From positions 258,983-320,144 of the forward strand of contig ML977027.1 in NCBI GenBank assembly GCA_010015675.1: a stretch of DNA of 61,162 nt, written 5' to 3'. Positions 43,709 through 54,085 of the stretch are shown here, one piece after another. A program made the translations under genes and the position numbers. This DNA is from Byssothecium circinans (Eukaryota; Ascomycota; Dothideomycetes; Pleosporales; Massarinaceae). The first letter of the stretch is position 1; the number at the start of each line of letters is the position of its first letter. Below the pieces are notes generated by a model. It searched no databases, had not been told where the DNA came from, and worked only from the letters and a program-made list of their open reading frames with translations.

Positions 43709-43745
43709 GTCAAATTTTCAATTACTGAGTCTGTAGCTTTGACTT

Positions 43746-44289
43746 TACTTTCTATTCCTTTTCTTATACTCCCCAATGACACGCTCTGCGACTCTGAATC
43801 CTTCGATAGAGGCGGGCTAAGATATTTTAGTCCTGTCACCAAGCTCAGTTTCACTTACCAACCCACAGTAACCACTAACCTGGATCAGCGTCTCCCTGAT
43901 CTCGGCCTCATTCACGCTATTCCTGAGCGCACCTCTAGCATGCATACCCAGCTCAGTGCTCCTATGCAACGCACACAGCATGCCCAGATTGATCAAGCTC
44001 CGCTGCCTGCAATCTAGGCCAGGCCGGCTCCATAGTCATCCCCATGCGACACCAGTAACGATATCTTCCAATGGTTGCAGCGGCTTTGAGAATCCGGATG
44101 AATGACGTTCAACGACGCATCGACGTACGCGTTCCCGACGACCTCGCGGTGTATCTTGATGCCCGCGTCAAAAAGCATTTTGTGTGCTGCTTTTATCTCT
44201 GCTTGGATGGCATTCCATGTTCGGGTATCGATGGTCTTGGACTTTTGTCGATGTGAAACAGGGGTGGAGAGGAATGTCTTACCCCGCAC
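43746..44289 (-). pseudogene. Carboxymuconolactone decarboxylase (CMD) family, broken
   Basis: On the minus strand, successive frames spell family pieces in order: HKMLFDAGIKIHREVVGNAY, then FSKPLQPLEDIVTGVAWG, then LWSRPGL...RQRSLINLGMLCALHR and ALRNSVNEAEIRETLIQ. After a GT-AG intron (about 43,859-43,817) comes PASIEGFRVAERVIGEYKK and a stop at 43746. A frameshift falls near 44,100 and an in-frame TGA sits right after VAWG at about 44,046. No intron in the family's usual size range removes both. CMD-like proteins act on ring-cleavage lactones or as AhpD-type peroxidases. The start is uncertain; an extra 5' exon may exist. The decay looks recent because the frames remain well conserved. Confidence 0.72.
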
Positions 44290-44597
44290 AAAAAAAGTCG
44301 GAAAGAGTTTAGTGAGGGGTGACGGGATGTTTCCGTTTCCGAGTCCGTCACGTGCCTATCTTGAGGGGTAATCAATGATGTGGGGTCACTCCATCTCCAT
44401 AACTACCGTACACTGAGTGCAGAAGACACCATTTATAAAGATGGATGTTGCCGGTGTGCTCCGAGGTCAGCGAGCTCGGAGGCTTTCTCGCTCTTCTCAA
44501 TTCCACTGAGCTCCTGTTAGTGTATTCATCACTATCGTCCTATAATCATTCATCTGTTCACCAATCTCGAAAGGTGAGAGGGTGCTTGATACCCATC
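44290..44597. promoter_or_regulatory. Upstream region of the second SDR
   Basis: About 300 bases that include a CACGTG box at 44349-44354 and lie between the divergent CMD relic and the SDR. An in-frame ATG at 44445 would extend the SDR by 51 residues, without similarity to SDRs. Confidence 0.4.
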
Positions 44598-45461
44598 ATG
44601 ACCAAACCAGTAGCCATTGTGACTGGAGCTGGTTCTGGTATAGGACTCGCCGTAGCAACACACCTGATCGCCAAAGGTTTCCGAGTCGTCCTAGCTGATC
44701 TAAACCCAACAACTGGTACTGCAGCAGCAGCTTCTCTTGGACCAGACGCGCACTTCATTCAGTGTGACGTCTCGTCCTACACTTCCCAAGCACGTCTATT
44801 CAAGCAAGCCTACGAATGGGGCGGCAATCGCTTGGACTTCTTCCACGCGAACGCTGGGATAGATGATCGGCAATCACTCTACGATGGCCTAGAGAAAGAA
44901 GAGCTGGACGAGAATGGCTTGCTTAAGCCGTTGAACACGAAGACTATGGAGGTCAACCTCGAGGCTGTTATTCAAGGGTTGTGGCTGTTCAAGTACTACG
45001 TGCGACGGAGTAAAGAGGCAGGCGGCGGGAAGGGGAAGTTCGTGGCAACATCATCAGCGGCAGGTCTATACTTCATGACGCAAAATCCCCAGTATACTGC
45101 GTCGAAGTACGGCGTAATTGGATTTGTACGGGCAGCGGGGCCTATCATGGTCAAAGAAGGCATCACCGTCAACGCTATCTTGCCTGGATTCATCCCTACG
45201 AATCTATGCCCGCCACAGATACTAAAAGTCTGGCCAAAGGAACACATTACGCCGCTCTCGACTGCTATCAAGGCTATCGACGCTTTCCTAGCAGACGATT
45301 CGATGACTGGCGAGACGGTAGAGCTGTCGCAGGAGAATATCTACTTCAGGAAGTGTGTGGATTATCCGAATGAGAGTCAAAGATGGATTGGGGAGGAGAG
45401 TCACATTATCTGGGATTTGGGGTATGCGGAGGTGCCCGAGAAGCCGGGTTATGGGGCTTGA
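44598..45461 (+). CDS. Short-chain dehydrogenase (15-hydroxyprostaglandin-dehydrogenase-like)
   Basis: This is a single-exon gene of 287 aa. The classical SDR layout is complete: VTGAGSGIG at residues ~8-16, an acidic residue after the second strand (LADLN) favouring NAD over NADP, NAG in HANAGIDD, ATSSAAG for the catalytic Ser, and YTASK for Tyr and Lys. The form resembles fungal NAD-dependent 15-PGDH-like enzymes that oxidise secondary alcohols. The ATG at 44598 gives a normal-length N-terminus directly before the Rossmann strand; the upstream ATG at 44445 is less likely. It sits between the CMD relic and the carboxylesterase. Confidence 0.88.
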   Translation: MTKPVAIVTGAGSGIGLAVATHLIAKGFRVVLADLNPTTGTAAAASLGPDAHFIQCDVSSYTSQARLFKQAYEWGGNRLDFFHANAGIDDRQSLYDGLEKEELDENGLLKPLNTKTMEVNLEAVIQGLWLFKYYVRRSKEAGGGKGKFVATSSAAGLYFMTQNPQYTASKYGVIGFVRAAGPIMVKEGITVNAILPGFIPTNLCPPQILKVWPKEHITPLSTAIKAIDAFLADDSMTGETVELSQENIYFRKCVDYPNESQRWIGEESHIIWDLGYAEVPEKPGYGA

Positions 45462-45577
45462 GAGACGAACAAGTTGATTTGGAACGTTTACGCGATAATT
45501 TGACGACAGTTTGGATTCGATTATCTTGACCTCTCATCCCTCTCCCCGTCTGCCGGCGTTCAAAATCATTCTGCTCA

Positions 45578-47385
45578 CTACTTCCCAGCAACGAACATAT
45601 CCCAAGCCATACTCAAAGCGTCGAGCTCGATCTTGCCCTCCTGCTCGAGCTTAAACAAAACATCTCTCCGCCCACTTGCCCCAAGCTTAGCATCTCCCAC
45701 CCCAAAAGCTTTCACCCCGTCATATACATCTTGGCCCTTGAGAATCTTCCACGGCTTAATCCCATTGACGAACCTCAGAAATGCTTCCCCCATATCCCTA
45801 CCCACCTTCCTCTGCCTACCATCCAACATATCACTGAAGTTCTGAAACAAAAAAGCTGCATCCAACAAATGCGTCGCGCACCCATTGAACGCACCATCCC
45901 ATGGATTCAGCTCGTTGAAATGATAGTAGTAGGACTTCCCCGGGAAGGATTTTGCAAACTTCACTGCAGGTGCGTAATAAGCAAGATCGTTTGCGAGTTC
46001 GAGAATAGCCTTCATAGCTTCGTCGTCGGAAGTTGTGGACATGATGTTGTAGGCTTCTAACACTGCTTGAGCGCTAGCTGCACCCATGTTTTTGGCCAGT
46101 GAGATATAGATGGTCGAAGCTATTCCGGCTTTACGTTCCGCGAGACCCATGAAGAAGTATACTGTTCCCTATTCATATCAGTAAAACAAACCAAGTCAAC
46201 GACTAGACGAAGCATACATCATGCTGGCAATCACCGATCATAAGCTCCTCGCACCACTCACGCCCGTGCATCACGTCATCCAACTCCCTTTCGCCTTCGG
46301 CAAGCATCTTGAAGCTAATCGTCGTCGGGACGATATCGCCATCCACAAATGGTTTCAATGGCACACTCATAGGCGTTTTCGCTACGAGCTCTTCCGGACT
46401 TATCGTCGTAAGATGCTTAATGCGCTCCTCCACAGATGCATTCTCAAGACCAAGTGCCCTCATGATCATATCGTATGACGTCTCGGCCACGGAAGGAGGG
46501 ACGGGCTTCAACATGATCGGAGTACCGCTCATTGATATCACGCGCTTGAACAAGGCTTCTTTGGAAAAGAGCTGGTACAGCGCCGCTGCTACCAACCGTC
46601 AGCCGCAAAGTCCGACTATCGCATAAGGAAGGGCCGCATACCTGCTCCAGCACTCTCCCCAAAAAGCGTTACATTCTCCGGATCACCTCCGAAGTGACTG
46701 ATATGCGCTTTAATCCAATGCAAAGCGCACTTTTGATCGCGGAGGGAGTTGTTACCCGAATATCCCGCTTCTCGGAGCCTGGAGGATGTCAGATTGCCTA
46801 GAATACCGAGACGGTAGCTACATATCGTCAGGACGGATCATGTACGTGCCCCCTCTATATACGAGCCACTTACTTAATGTTCACCGCAATGACAGGCATG
46901 CCTAGCTCGACAGAGAATTTGACAAGCTGCGAAGGATCGTAGTGTGGCCAATAATTAGAACCCATGATGAAGCCTCCACCATGAATAAACACCATCACCG
47001 GCAACTTCTCATTTCCCGCAGTGCTGGTATCGATCTTGGGCACCGTGATGTTGAGGTTCAGACACTCGGTTCCCGACATTGGTGGTGAGACCGGCACGCC
47101 GAGGTGTTGTTGTATGAGCACTATTTGCTCGAACTCACAACTATTCATAGCGGGTGCCTGTGGTCTAATATATTGACACCGAAGGTTAGTGAGGAGTGGT
47201 TCAAGCGGCATGAGGTTAACTTACCCGAAAGAAGAGGCGTCAATTACCTGGGTCTCGTAACTGGTTACTAGCTCGGGATTGCTCAATTGGTCTTTGACTG
47301 AAGCATACTTGATGCCTAAGTATTGGATTATTTCGTCGCCAGCCTTGCCTGTGAACTCTCCTAAAGCTGTCTTTAGTGTCGCCAT
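45578..47385 (-). CDS. Type-B carboxylesterase, 5 exons
   Basis: Exons (minus) 47385-47225, 47164-46874, 46817-46642, 46588-46218 and 46168-45578 encode 529 aa, with four introns of 49-60 bases all in frame. The alpha/beta-hydrolase signatures are FIHGGGF (oxyanion hole), GTECLNLNI and the nucleophile elbow FGESAGA with Ser ~206. An acid residue lies in the middle region, and a His is present in GCATHLLDAAFLF late in the protein. No signal peptide is seen, unlike secreted lipases of the family, which suggests an intracellular esterase. The substrate is unknown. Its 3' end faces the SDR on the plus strand only 116 bases away. Confidence 0.9.
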
Positions 47386-48030
47386 ATTGGCGGAAGTGTT
47401 GGTGAGATTTAGTGAGATTTACGAGCATTGTATATGGAACGGGTGAGCAAACCTTTTATACTTGACTGATTCGCGCAATAATACAAGTTTTTGCTTCGGC
47501 ATCTGCAAAGGGAAGAGGCTAGATGATATCGAGCTCTAGCGCATAAGCAAATAGCATCTCCGATATTTAGAGGCTAAGGTAAGTATCAGGGGATTTTCGT
47601 ATTCTGTATCCGCTTTTTCGTCAATATTGTATGCAAGATGGAGGCACGACTCATCCAGCCACCATCGTTACCCGATGCGGACTAGCTTGAATTCTGGATT
47701 CGATAGGTGAATTCCAAAGTTGCGTCAACATCGTTGCGTACTTCACATTAACGAATCCCGATTATTAGAAGCCTCTACATGATGGTTTTGTTACATAGTA
47801 ACGACGCTTTCTCGCTATATAATTATTGTGACCTCCGACCTTCTCCGCCCCCCTACTGACAATGTGGGGCAATGCGGGGAAGTGTACCCTACCTAGGTAA
47901 AGTACCATATGGTATCTTCAATTAGATAGCCCCGTAAGTACCATACACATGGTGATATAGGAGCATCATCAAATTTCTCGAGAAGAAAACTGCGCAAAGT
48001 TCTAAAAACGTTCCATCCCCATCCACACAA
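47386..48030. other. Divergent promoter, esterase and alpha/beta hydrolase
   Basis: This 645-base interval is between the carboxylesterase (minus) and the alpha/beta hydrolase (plus). No ORF is supported. The shared promoter suggests, but does not prove, joint expression of two hydrolases. Confidence 0.45.
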
Positions 48031-48955
48031 ATGCCGCTCGAACGCGACGACCAAGGCCGCACATACGTCCGCCACCCAAACGGTCAAATTACCCATTACA
48101 TCCGGAACTCCTTCGTAGACCCCTGGAAACATCATGAAACGGTTCTCATCCAGCACGGTTTTGGCCGCCACGCAGAGTTCTGGTATCACTGGATCCCCGT
48201 ACTCTCCCGACACTACCACGTCATTCGACGCGATCTACGAGGCCACGGATATTCGAGCTATCGTAAAGAGCATGAAACGTATGATTATCATTTAGATACT
48301 ATACTAGGCGAGATAGTGGATACTCTCGATCAGCTAGGTGTGGAAAAGGTGCACTTTCTTGGTGAGAGCACTGGGGGTATCCTTGGGGAGATTATGGCCG
48401 CAAAGTATGTCGTCCTCGATATTCGTTCCACGATAGCGTGGACATTGGAAGCTAATAAATCCTAGATATCCAGAGCGCCTCCACTCCCTCACTGTCTGTT
48501 CCACGCCAACACACCTCCCACCACCCGCCCTCTCCCTTTTCGCATTCAACCACAGCGACTGGCCAACCGCCTGCCGCACCCTCGGCTCACGTGGCTGGAC
48601 CGAAGCTCTTTCCAAAGTCCCTGGCACGATTCCAATCTCTGACCCAGCGTATCTCCCATGGTACCTTGATCAGGTTAGCATCAGCTCAGGCGAAGGTCTT
48701 GCTCAGTATGCGGAATTTTTATCGAGGTTAGACGCTCGACCGTACTTGGAGAAGATTCGGATTCCAGTGTTGATACTAGCCCCCAGTCAGAGCGCTGCGA
48801 CGAGTGTGGAAGAGCAGAGGAAGTTGGCCGCGCAGATTCGGGGTGCGAGGTTGGAGGTGATTGAGGGCGCTGGGCATGAGATTTATGTGACGCAGGCGGA
48901 GAAATGCCAGAAGGTATTTCTTGACTTTCTGGGTAAGCTCAAATCTGCGGAGTAG
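48031..48955 (+). CDS. Alpha/beta hydrolase (lactonase/esterase-like)
   Basis: Exons 48031-48404 and 48466-48955 encode 287 aa. Motifs are VLIQHGFGRHAEFWYHW (oxyanion HGxG, ~38-54), RRDLRGHGYS (~66-76), the nucleophile elbow LGESTGG with Ser ~113, a late acid after VLILAPSQ, and the catalytic His in EGAGHEIYV near residue 261. The size and order resemble 3-oxoadipate enol-lactonase and zearalenone-lactonase-like hydrolases. That sub-assignment is inference. Its divergence from the esterase and its nearness to the CMD-family relic fit a ring-cleavage theme. Confidence 0.85.
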
Positions 48956-50009
48956 GACGCGAACTTTTAGTTTAGGTGAACAGAATCACAGTCAATGGGT
49001 TCCTTCCCGTACGTAGTCTGGTTTCGAGCACATAATCCCCCAACAGAAAGCCTTGAATGAACCATATGCTCCCAAATTCTTTGGCTTGGGAATCTTTACT
49101 TTTCATTCCGGTTCCATCATGATCCTCTTCCAAGGTTATTTTATCGCAGTTACTGCAAACGATAGTCCTTCAAAGGAGTCTTCAATGATCGGATTTTGAA
49201 GACTTATGAGATGAGAGGACTGACGAGAACTATGCAGGGCCAACCCTAACGATTGTGCGTGACATATTGGGAGAAGAGATTGGGTGCATGAAGGATTTAG
49301 GGGAAGGGATAGATTTACTCTATGTGCGAGGTTTTCAGATTTTGTTCTTTTGTATATTTTTGCTACACAGTTTGACAAATTTAACACGTTATTTGTTCTT
49401 TTACTCAGGATAACTTTATCCTACATCATTGAGGCCAACATATCATGAGGAAGCTCTTACCTGGGCATTGTGCAAGAATGTTTCGTCCACTTCATAACTT
49501 AATCGTTGGAGCTTGTTGGCCAGGGCTAGCCGACCCAAACAACTCTTTTTTTAGGCTCACTACTATCTGCATATCCGCATCTGCACGGATACCACCTCTG
49601 TAAAGTTAATGTTCCACGGAAGCAAGGCTCTATTCTCCAATATCCGATCCATCCCACGCCTCTATCCCGAGTCCACAGATCTCCATCCCACCAACACCCC
49701 GCATTCGCTTTCCCGCATGACCTCTGACCCAACCACGTGTACAGACTAGCCACATCGACCGGTTAAAAGGGAAGAACACTACATCTACTTGTCAGCGCCG
49801 GTAACGCCACTTTGAAGCGATTAGATGTACCGTGGGTTAATATATAAATTCTCCACCCATGACTGATACACGCCGTTGCTGCATATCAAAAACCTGGGTT
49901 CACCATTGAGTACTTACTGACCTAGAACAATACCTCAAGAACATATCTCTCGAATAAACTACAAACAGAGCTTGAACTATCTGGGACATAGGAGGAGAGG
50001 AATTCCAAA
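48956..50009. other. Intergenic, no gene seen
   Basis: One kilobase without a supportable ORF. The last 150 bases before 50,010 are A-rich and look like a 5' leader. Confidence 0.5.
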
Positions 50010-51070
50010 ATGGCAGCAAAAGATGCCTTCAAACTCACCCAAGCGGAAATCGATCACTTCCTGCAACACGGCTGGTTGAAGCTCTCGAATTGCTTCACCC
50101 GCAAACAAGCTGAGGAACTCCAGTCAACACTATGGACACGCCTGGGTATGGATCCAAACGATATGTCGACATGGTAAACAAATACCCTCCTCGTCCCACA
50201 CCCTGACCCCTACTAACCAGCCCATCTAGGCACACCGAGCGCATAAACATGCCCTGGCACCGCACCTTCTCCGTATCCGAATTCGCACCAAAATCCTGGT
50301 CCGGCATATGCCAACTTCTCGCCGGCTCATCTGAAATCAATCCCTCCGTCTCCGCCTGGCGCGACGGCTTCATCGTCAACCTCGGCACCCCCGCTGGCCA
50401 CAACAAACTCATCAAACCGCAAGACCTCCCCGGTTGGCATGTCGACGGCGATTTCTTCGTCCACTATCTCGACTCACCAGAACAAGCATTACTTATTATT
50501 CCACTATGGAGCGATATTGTCCCCGGTGGAGGTGGAACGATGATATGCCCAAAGGCGATTGATGTCGTGGCCAAGCATCTGTATGAGCATCCTGAAGGCG
50601 TGAGTCCGCGCATGAGTCCACGGGCTGAGAATCCGGAATTCAAACAAGAAGATTTCGGGCTGAAGTGGTTCAATGAGGTGGCGAAATCGATGCCGGATGA
50701 TGCGTTTGTGGAAGCGACGGGGGTCGTTGGTGATGTGTATTTGTTACATCCTTTGATGCTGCATTCTGCGAGTAACAATATGCTGCGGAAGGTTAGGGTT
50801 ATCACAAACCCTCCAGTGAGTATCACAGAGCCGTTTGCGTTTGATAGGGAGGATGGGAAGTACAGTATTGTGGAGAAGAAGACTTTGCGGGCCCTGGGGA
50901 AGGAGAGACTGAAGGGTTGGAAGATAACGGGCAAGAGGCAGGGTATTGTGCCGGAAAGGGTTAGGATACAGCAAGAGATGAAAAAGAAGGAGGAAGAGAG
51001 GTTGAAGAAGTTGAAGGAAGCGGGGGATGTGGTTGAGGTCAGTACCGCAGAGGTAGCGACTGTCGCTTGA
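50010..51070 (+). CDS. Phytanoyl-CoA dioxygenase (PhyH)-like Fe(II)/2-oxoglutarate enzyme
   Basis: Exons 50010-50173 and 50230-51070 encode 334 aa. LTQAEIDHFLQHGWLKLSNC opens the PhyH fold. The metal triad is visible as the HxD in GWHVDGDFF (~124) and the distal His in LLHPLMLHSASNN (~235), followed by an Arg (KVRVITNPP) that can hold 2-oxoglutarate. The protein should hydroxylate a small substrate. In fungi such enzymes occur both in alpha-oxidation and in secondary metabolism. An unusual charged tail (KKKEEERLKKLKEAG, ~305-320) looks coiled-coil-like and is not part of the family core. No peroxisomal C-terminal tripeptide of SKL type is present (ends TVA). Confidence 0.87.
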
Positions 51071-51671
51071 ATATCTTTCTTGCGAGGGAATGCATCTCCA
51101 GAGTTCAGATTGTTCATCAAGTGTCGCTCGATTTCGTTACACTGATGAGATCTGGGAAAGAGCACAGTAATATAAGGCTTGGGACTGGCGCGCTTGCGCT
51201 TGAGCAGGCGGAGGTTTTCGTCAGCGGGCGGCGACGGGGAAAGCAGGATTCATAATATAGGAAGCAATACGCGACGTCTTTTCGGCGACAGTAGGCGAAA
51301 ACAAAGGCGGCGAAATTGAGTGGCAGTAATGCCAGCTGGTTGAACAAATGTTTGACCTCGGGGAAGGTAGGCGAGATTCGCACGTGACTGTATACAATTG
51401 GACTAAGCCAGTAGCGGCTAGGAATGTGATTAATAATCGTGTCACAATGATCTAACCATCCAAGGCTCCAATCCACCGCACTAAGTGTCAGCATCCGACA
51501 CCTGCCTGTTATTCATCTCTTAAAGTACTACGGTGGTTGCTAGTACTTTACATATTTACTACTACCTCATCGCGTTGGCCACTTTTCTCTTCTTCCGCTA
51601 GCACAGAAGACAAGAGGCCCGAGGGATGCAACTACAAATTGCCATCTCAACACACACTCGACATTACAACC
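51071..51671. other. Intergenic/5' leader of the kinase-like gene
   Basis: The plus-strand frame is open from 51537, but protein-like sequence begins at ATG 51672. The upstream part probably is leader. Confidence 0.45.
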
Positions 51672-52493
51672 ATGGACCCTTTCGAGTTTCGACCTTGGTA
51701 CCCAAAGGGAGTGCGCCATTTCATTGCTGCTGGTGCTAGCAGTTACATCGCCGTCATTGATGAGGAAACTGTGCTTAAATTCCCTCTTGTGGCTCCGAAG
51801 GAGACAAATGACTATACGCCTAAAGGTCTTGAGTATCGTAGGAACGTCAGAGAAGCTGCAGTGAAAGGCCTGCACGTCGAAGAACAAATACTCCGCAGAT
51901 TAGGACAGCACCCTCGAATAATTCGCTTCATCCGTAAACACGAAGACGGCCTCCTGCTCGAATATTTGCCAAACGGGTCGGTGGAAAAATATTTACGCAC
52001 CGTCGCTCCTGATGCGCCTTTGAAGCAAAGGTTGGAATGGGCATGCCAAGCTGCAGAGGCTCTTGGTTACGCGCACAGCAAAAATGTCCTTCATTGCGAC
52101 TTCAGTCTTGGCAACCTTCTTCTCGACAGCAACCTAAAGATTAAGCTGTGCGACTTTCAAGGCCGACTTCTACTCGCTGATGGAACAGTTCTTCTCAATG
52201 GCGGTGCAGCTGAAGGCAACATGTCATCTATGCCACGGCCAGACCGAAATTATTGCAATCGCAAGACAGACATATTCGCGTTGGGAACTGCCATCTACTC
52301 TCTGATAACAGGCCAGCCGCCTTATCCTGATCTAGACACAATAGATGATGAGGACGAGATCCGAGCACGGTTCGAAGAGGCTGATTTCCCTCCTTGGGGA
52401 CGGCATCAAGGAGGAGATGTTGTGCGGAGCTGCTGGATGGGTCGTTACGAGAGTGTTACGGACGTTATGCTTGATCTGCAAGAGTTGCTGTGA
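51672..52493 (+). CDS. Protein kinase-like protein with DFQ in place of DFG
   Basis: This is a single-exon gene of 273 aa. An abbreviated N-lobe with GAGASSYIAVI and a putative ATP-binding Lys (ETVLKF) is followed by a helix-C-like EEQILRRLGQHPRIIRF and hinge LLLEYLPNGSVEKYL. The catalytic loop reads HCDFSLGNLLL (~140; HxDxxxxN kept, Arg of HRD replaced by Cys). The magnesium loop is CDFQG instead of DFG (~160). A typical C-lobe piece DIFALGTAIYSLITGQPPYP follows. Fungal genomes carry expanded families of such short orphan kinases. Activity is uncertain because of the DFQ change. ATG 51672 is preferred over an in-frame start at 51537. Confidence 0.8.
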   Translation: MDPFEFRPWYPKGVRHFIAAGASSYIAVIDEETVLKFPLVAPKETNDYTPKGLEYRRNVREAAVKGLHVEEQILRRLGQHPRIIRFIRKHEDGLLLEYLPNGSVEKYLRTVAPDAPLKQRLEWACQAAEALGYAHSKNVLHCDFSLGNLLLDSNLKIKLCDFQGRLLLADGTVLLNGGAAEGNMSSMPRPDRNYCNRKTDIFALGTAIYSLITGQPPYPDLDTIDDEDEIRARFEEADFPPWGRHQGGDVVRSCWMGRYESVTDVMLDLQELL

Positions 52494-53141
52494 ACATTCC
52501 CCCCCTTTACCTCGTTTATTTGGTAGAAATATGGGAATGAGCATTCCGTATGACCCCATTATATGTGATACACTCAGCAAGCCGCAAGGCAAGCATCTGC
52601 AAAGGGATAATACAGAGCGCAACAGTACCATGGTACGCTAGTTCTGCGTTCACTACAGATGATCAAAATGAGCCCCGCTATACAAATGCGGGGTATCTGC
52701 CTTCGCCGCTCTCGTCATTATTGCTGCCTAGTCTACCTAGGTAGGGAAAAGTGATATCAAGTAGCAGTTTTCTTGCCGCCCGCCCATGGTGGCGGCGTCT
52801 GCCCAAAATGTTGAGACGGACTTGATGGATTCGCAAACTCGAGAGGTCAGCTGAAGACATAAAAAACATAAAGTGACAAGACAGCTTACATTCGCAGTTG
52901 TGCGCTGATAAATGGGAGGTGGATAGAGAAGTGGAAGCTGCCAAGCACCGTCCGAACCCAGTTAGACCAATATAGCTGGCCATAGCTTCCAAGCGCCGCT
53001 GGTAACCGCGGCTTGGAGAATCGTTTATCTTGACGACGCCTTCATTGCGCGCAGTGAGACGTGAAGACGCTTGCCAGACGTCATTTGTAAAAGTCGTTGC
53101 CTCTTTTGTATCCATAAGGCAGTTTCTCCGTACTACTCATC
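52494..53141. other. Intergenic, promoter of the hydratase gene
   Basis: A minus-strand frame (52678-53115, 145 codons) begins only 26 bases from the hydratase ATG but shows no family features, so I do not annotate it. Confidence 0.4.
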
Positions 53142-54085
53142 ATGCCTCTCTTCACACCCAATCCACGGCTATGTCTCCGACAATTCCAGCGCTGCGCATA
53201 CTCAACCGCTCAACCGCCAGTTCTCAGCGTGAAGAACGTACCAGCGCCTCACTGTGGCAGTATACGCATTCTATCGCTCAATCGACCCGCTGCGCGCAAT
53301 GCCATATCCCGACAGCTGCTCTCGGAGCTGAACCATCAAGTAAACAGTATACACGATGAGGGAGAAACAGGAGCAACAAGAGCCCTCATATTAGCCAGTG
53401 AAGCGGACACGAGTTTTTGCGCGGGCGCGGATCTCAAGGAAAGGGCTACGTTCACACCCGAAGAGTGAGCTTTTCGTCCCTTGTGCTGAGGGGCGGAATT
53501 GACTTGAAGAATAGCACTGCGAACTTCCTAGCTTCATTGCGAGGGACGTTGGCCTCGATATCGCAGCTCTCTATCCCCACAATATCTGCCCTTGCGGCCC
53601 CAGCATTTGGCGGGGGTCTCGAGCTCGCATTGACTACACACCTGCGCATCTTTGCCTCCACGACCACCGTCGCGCTCCCTGAAACCCGTCTTGCGATCAT
53701 ACCCGGTGCGGGCGGAACGTACCGTCTCCCCGCACTGATCGGTCTCTCAAGAGCTCGCGACATGATATTGACGGGGCGAAGAGTCGGCGCACCGGAAGCA
53801 TACTTCTTGGGACTGTGCGACAGGCTGGTAGAAGTCACGCAGGAGGAAGCACAACAGCCAGGTGCTGCGCGGACAAAGGTGCTAGACGAAGCGATAAAGC
53901 TTGCGAGGGATATATGTGAGGGGGGTCCGATAGCGATCAAGGCTGCGCTGGCCGCCGTGGAGGGTTGCGCGTTGGGAGAAAAGGCGGAGAACGCGGCGTA
54001 TGATATGGTGGTTAAGACGAAGGATAGAGACGAGGCATTGGTGGCTTTTAGGGAGAAGCGGAAACCCGTCTATAAGGGGGAGTAA
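53142..54085 (+). CDS. Mitochondrial enoyl-CoA hydratase (AUH/methylglutaconyl-CoA hydratase-like)
   Basis: Exons 53142-53464 and 53515-54085 encode 297 aa. The N-terminus MPLFTPNPRLCLRQFQRCAY is rich in Arg, hydroxylated and hydrophobic residues without acids, as in a mitochondrial presequence. The crotonase fold shows LNRPAARNAIS, FCAGADLKER (oxyanion Ala-Gly), AAPAFGGGLELAL and ETRLAIIPGAGGTYRLP with the catalytic Glu. This set and length fit the AUH branch, which hydrates 3-methylglutaconyl-CoA in leucine breakdown. The 3' splice site at 53514 was chosen because it gives TPEDTANFLASLR; the earlier AG breaks frame. It looks like a housekeeping gene between accessory regions. Confidence 0.9.

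Noticed and set aside
44445..44597. N-terminal extension of the SDR from the upstream ATG
   Set aside because: The added 51 residues have no SDR similarity and the internal ATG gives the normal N-terminus one strand before TGAGSGIG.
52678..53115. 145-codon minus-strand ORF divergent from the hydratase
   Set aside because: Starts lie only 26 bases apart, no family resemblance, and tested splicing does not give a consistent frame.
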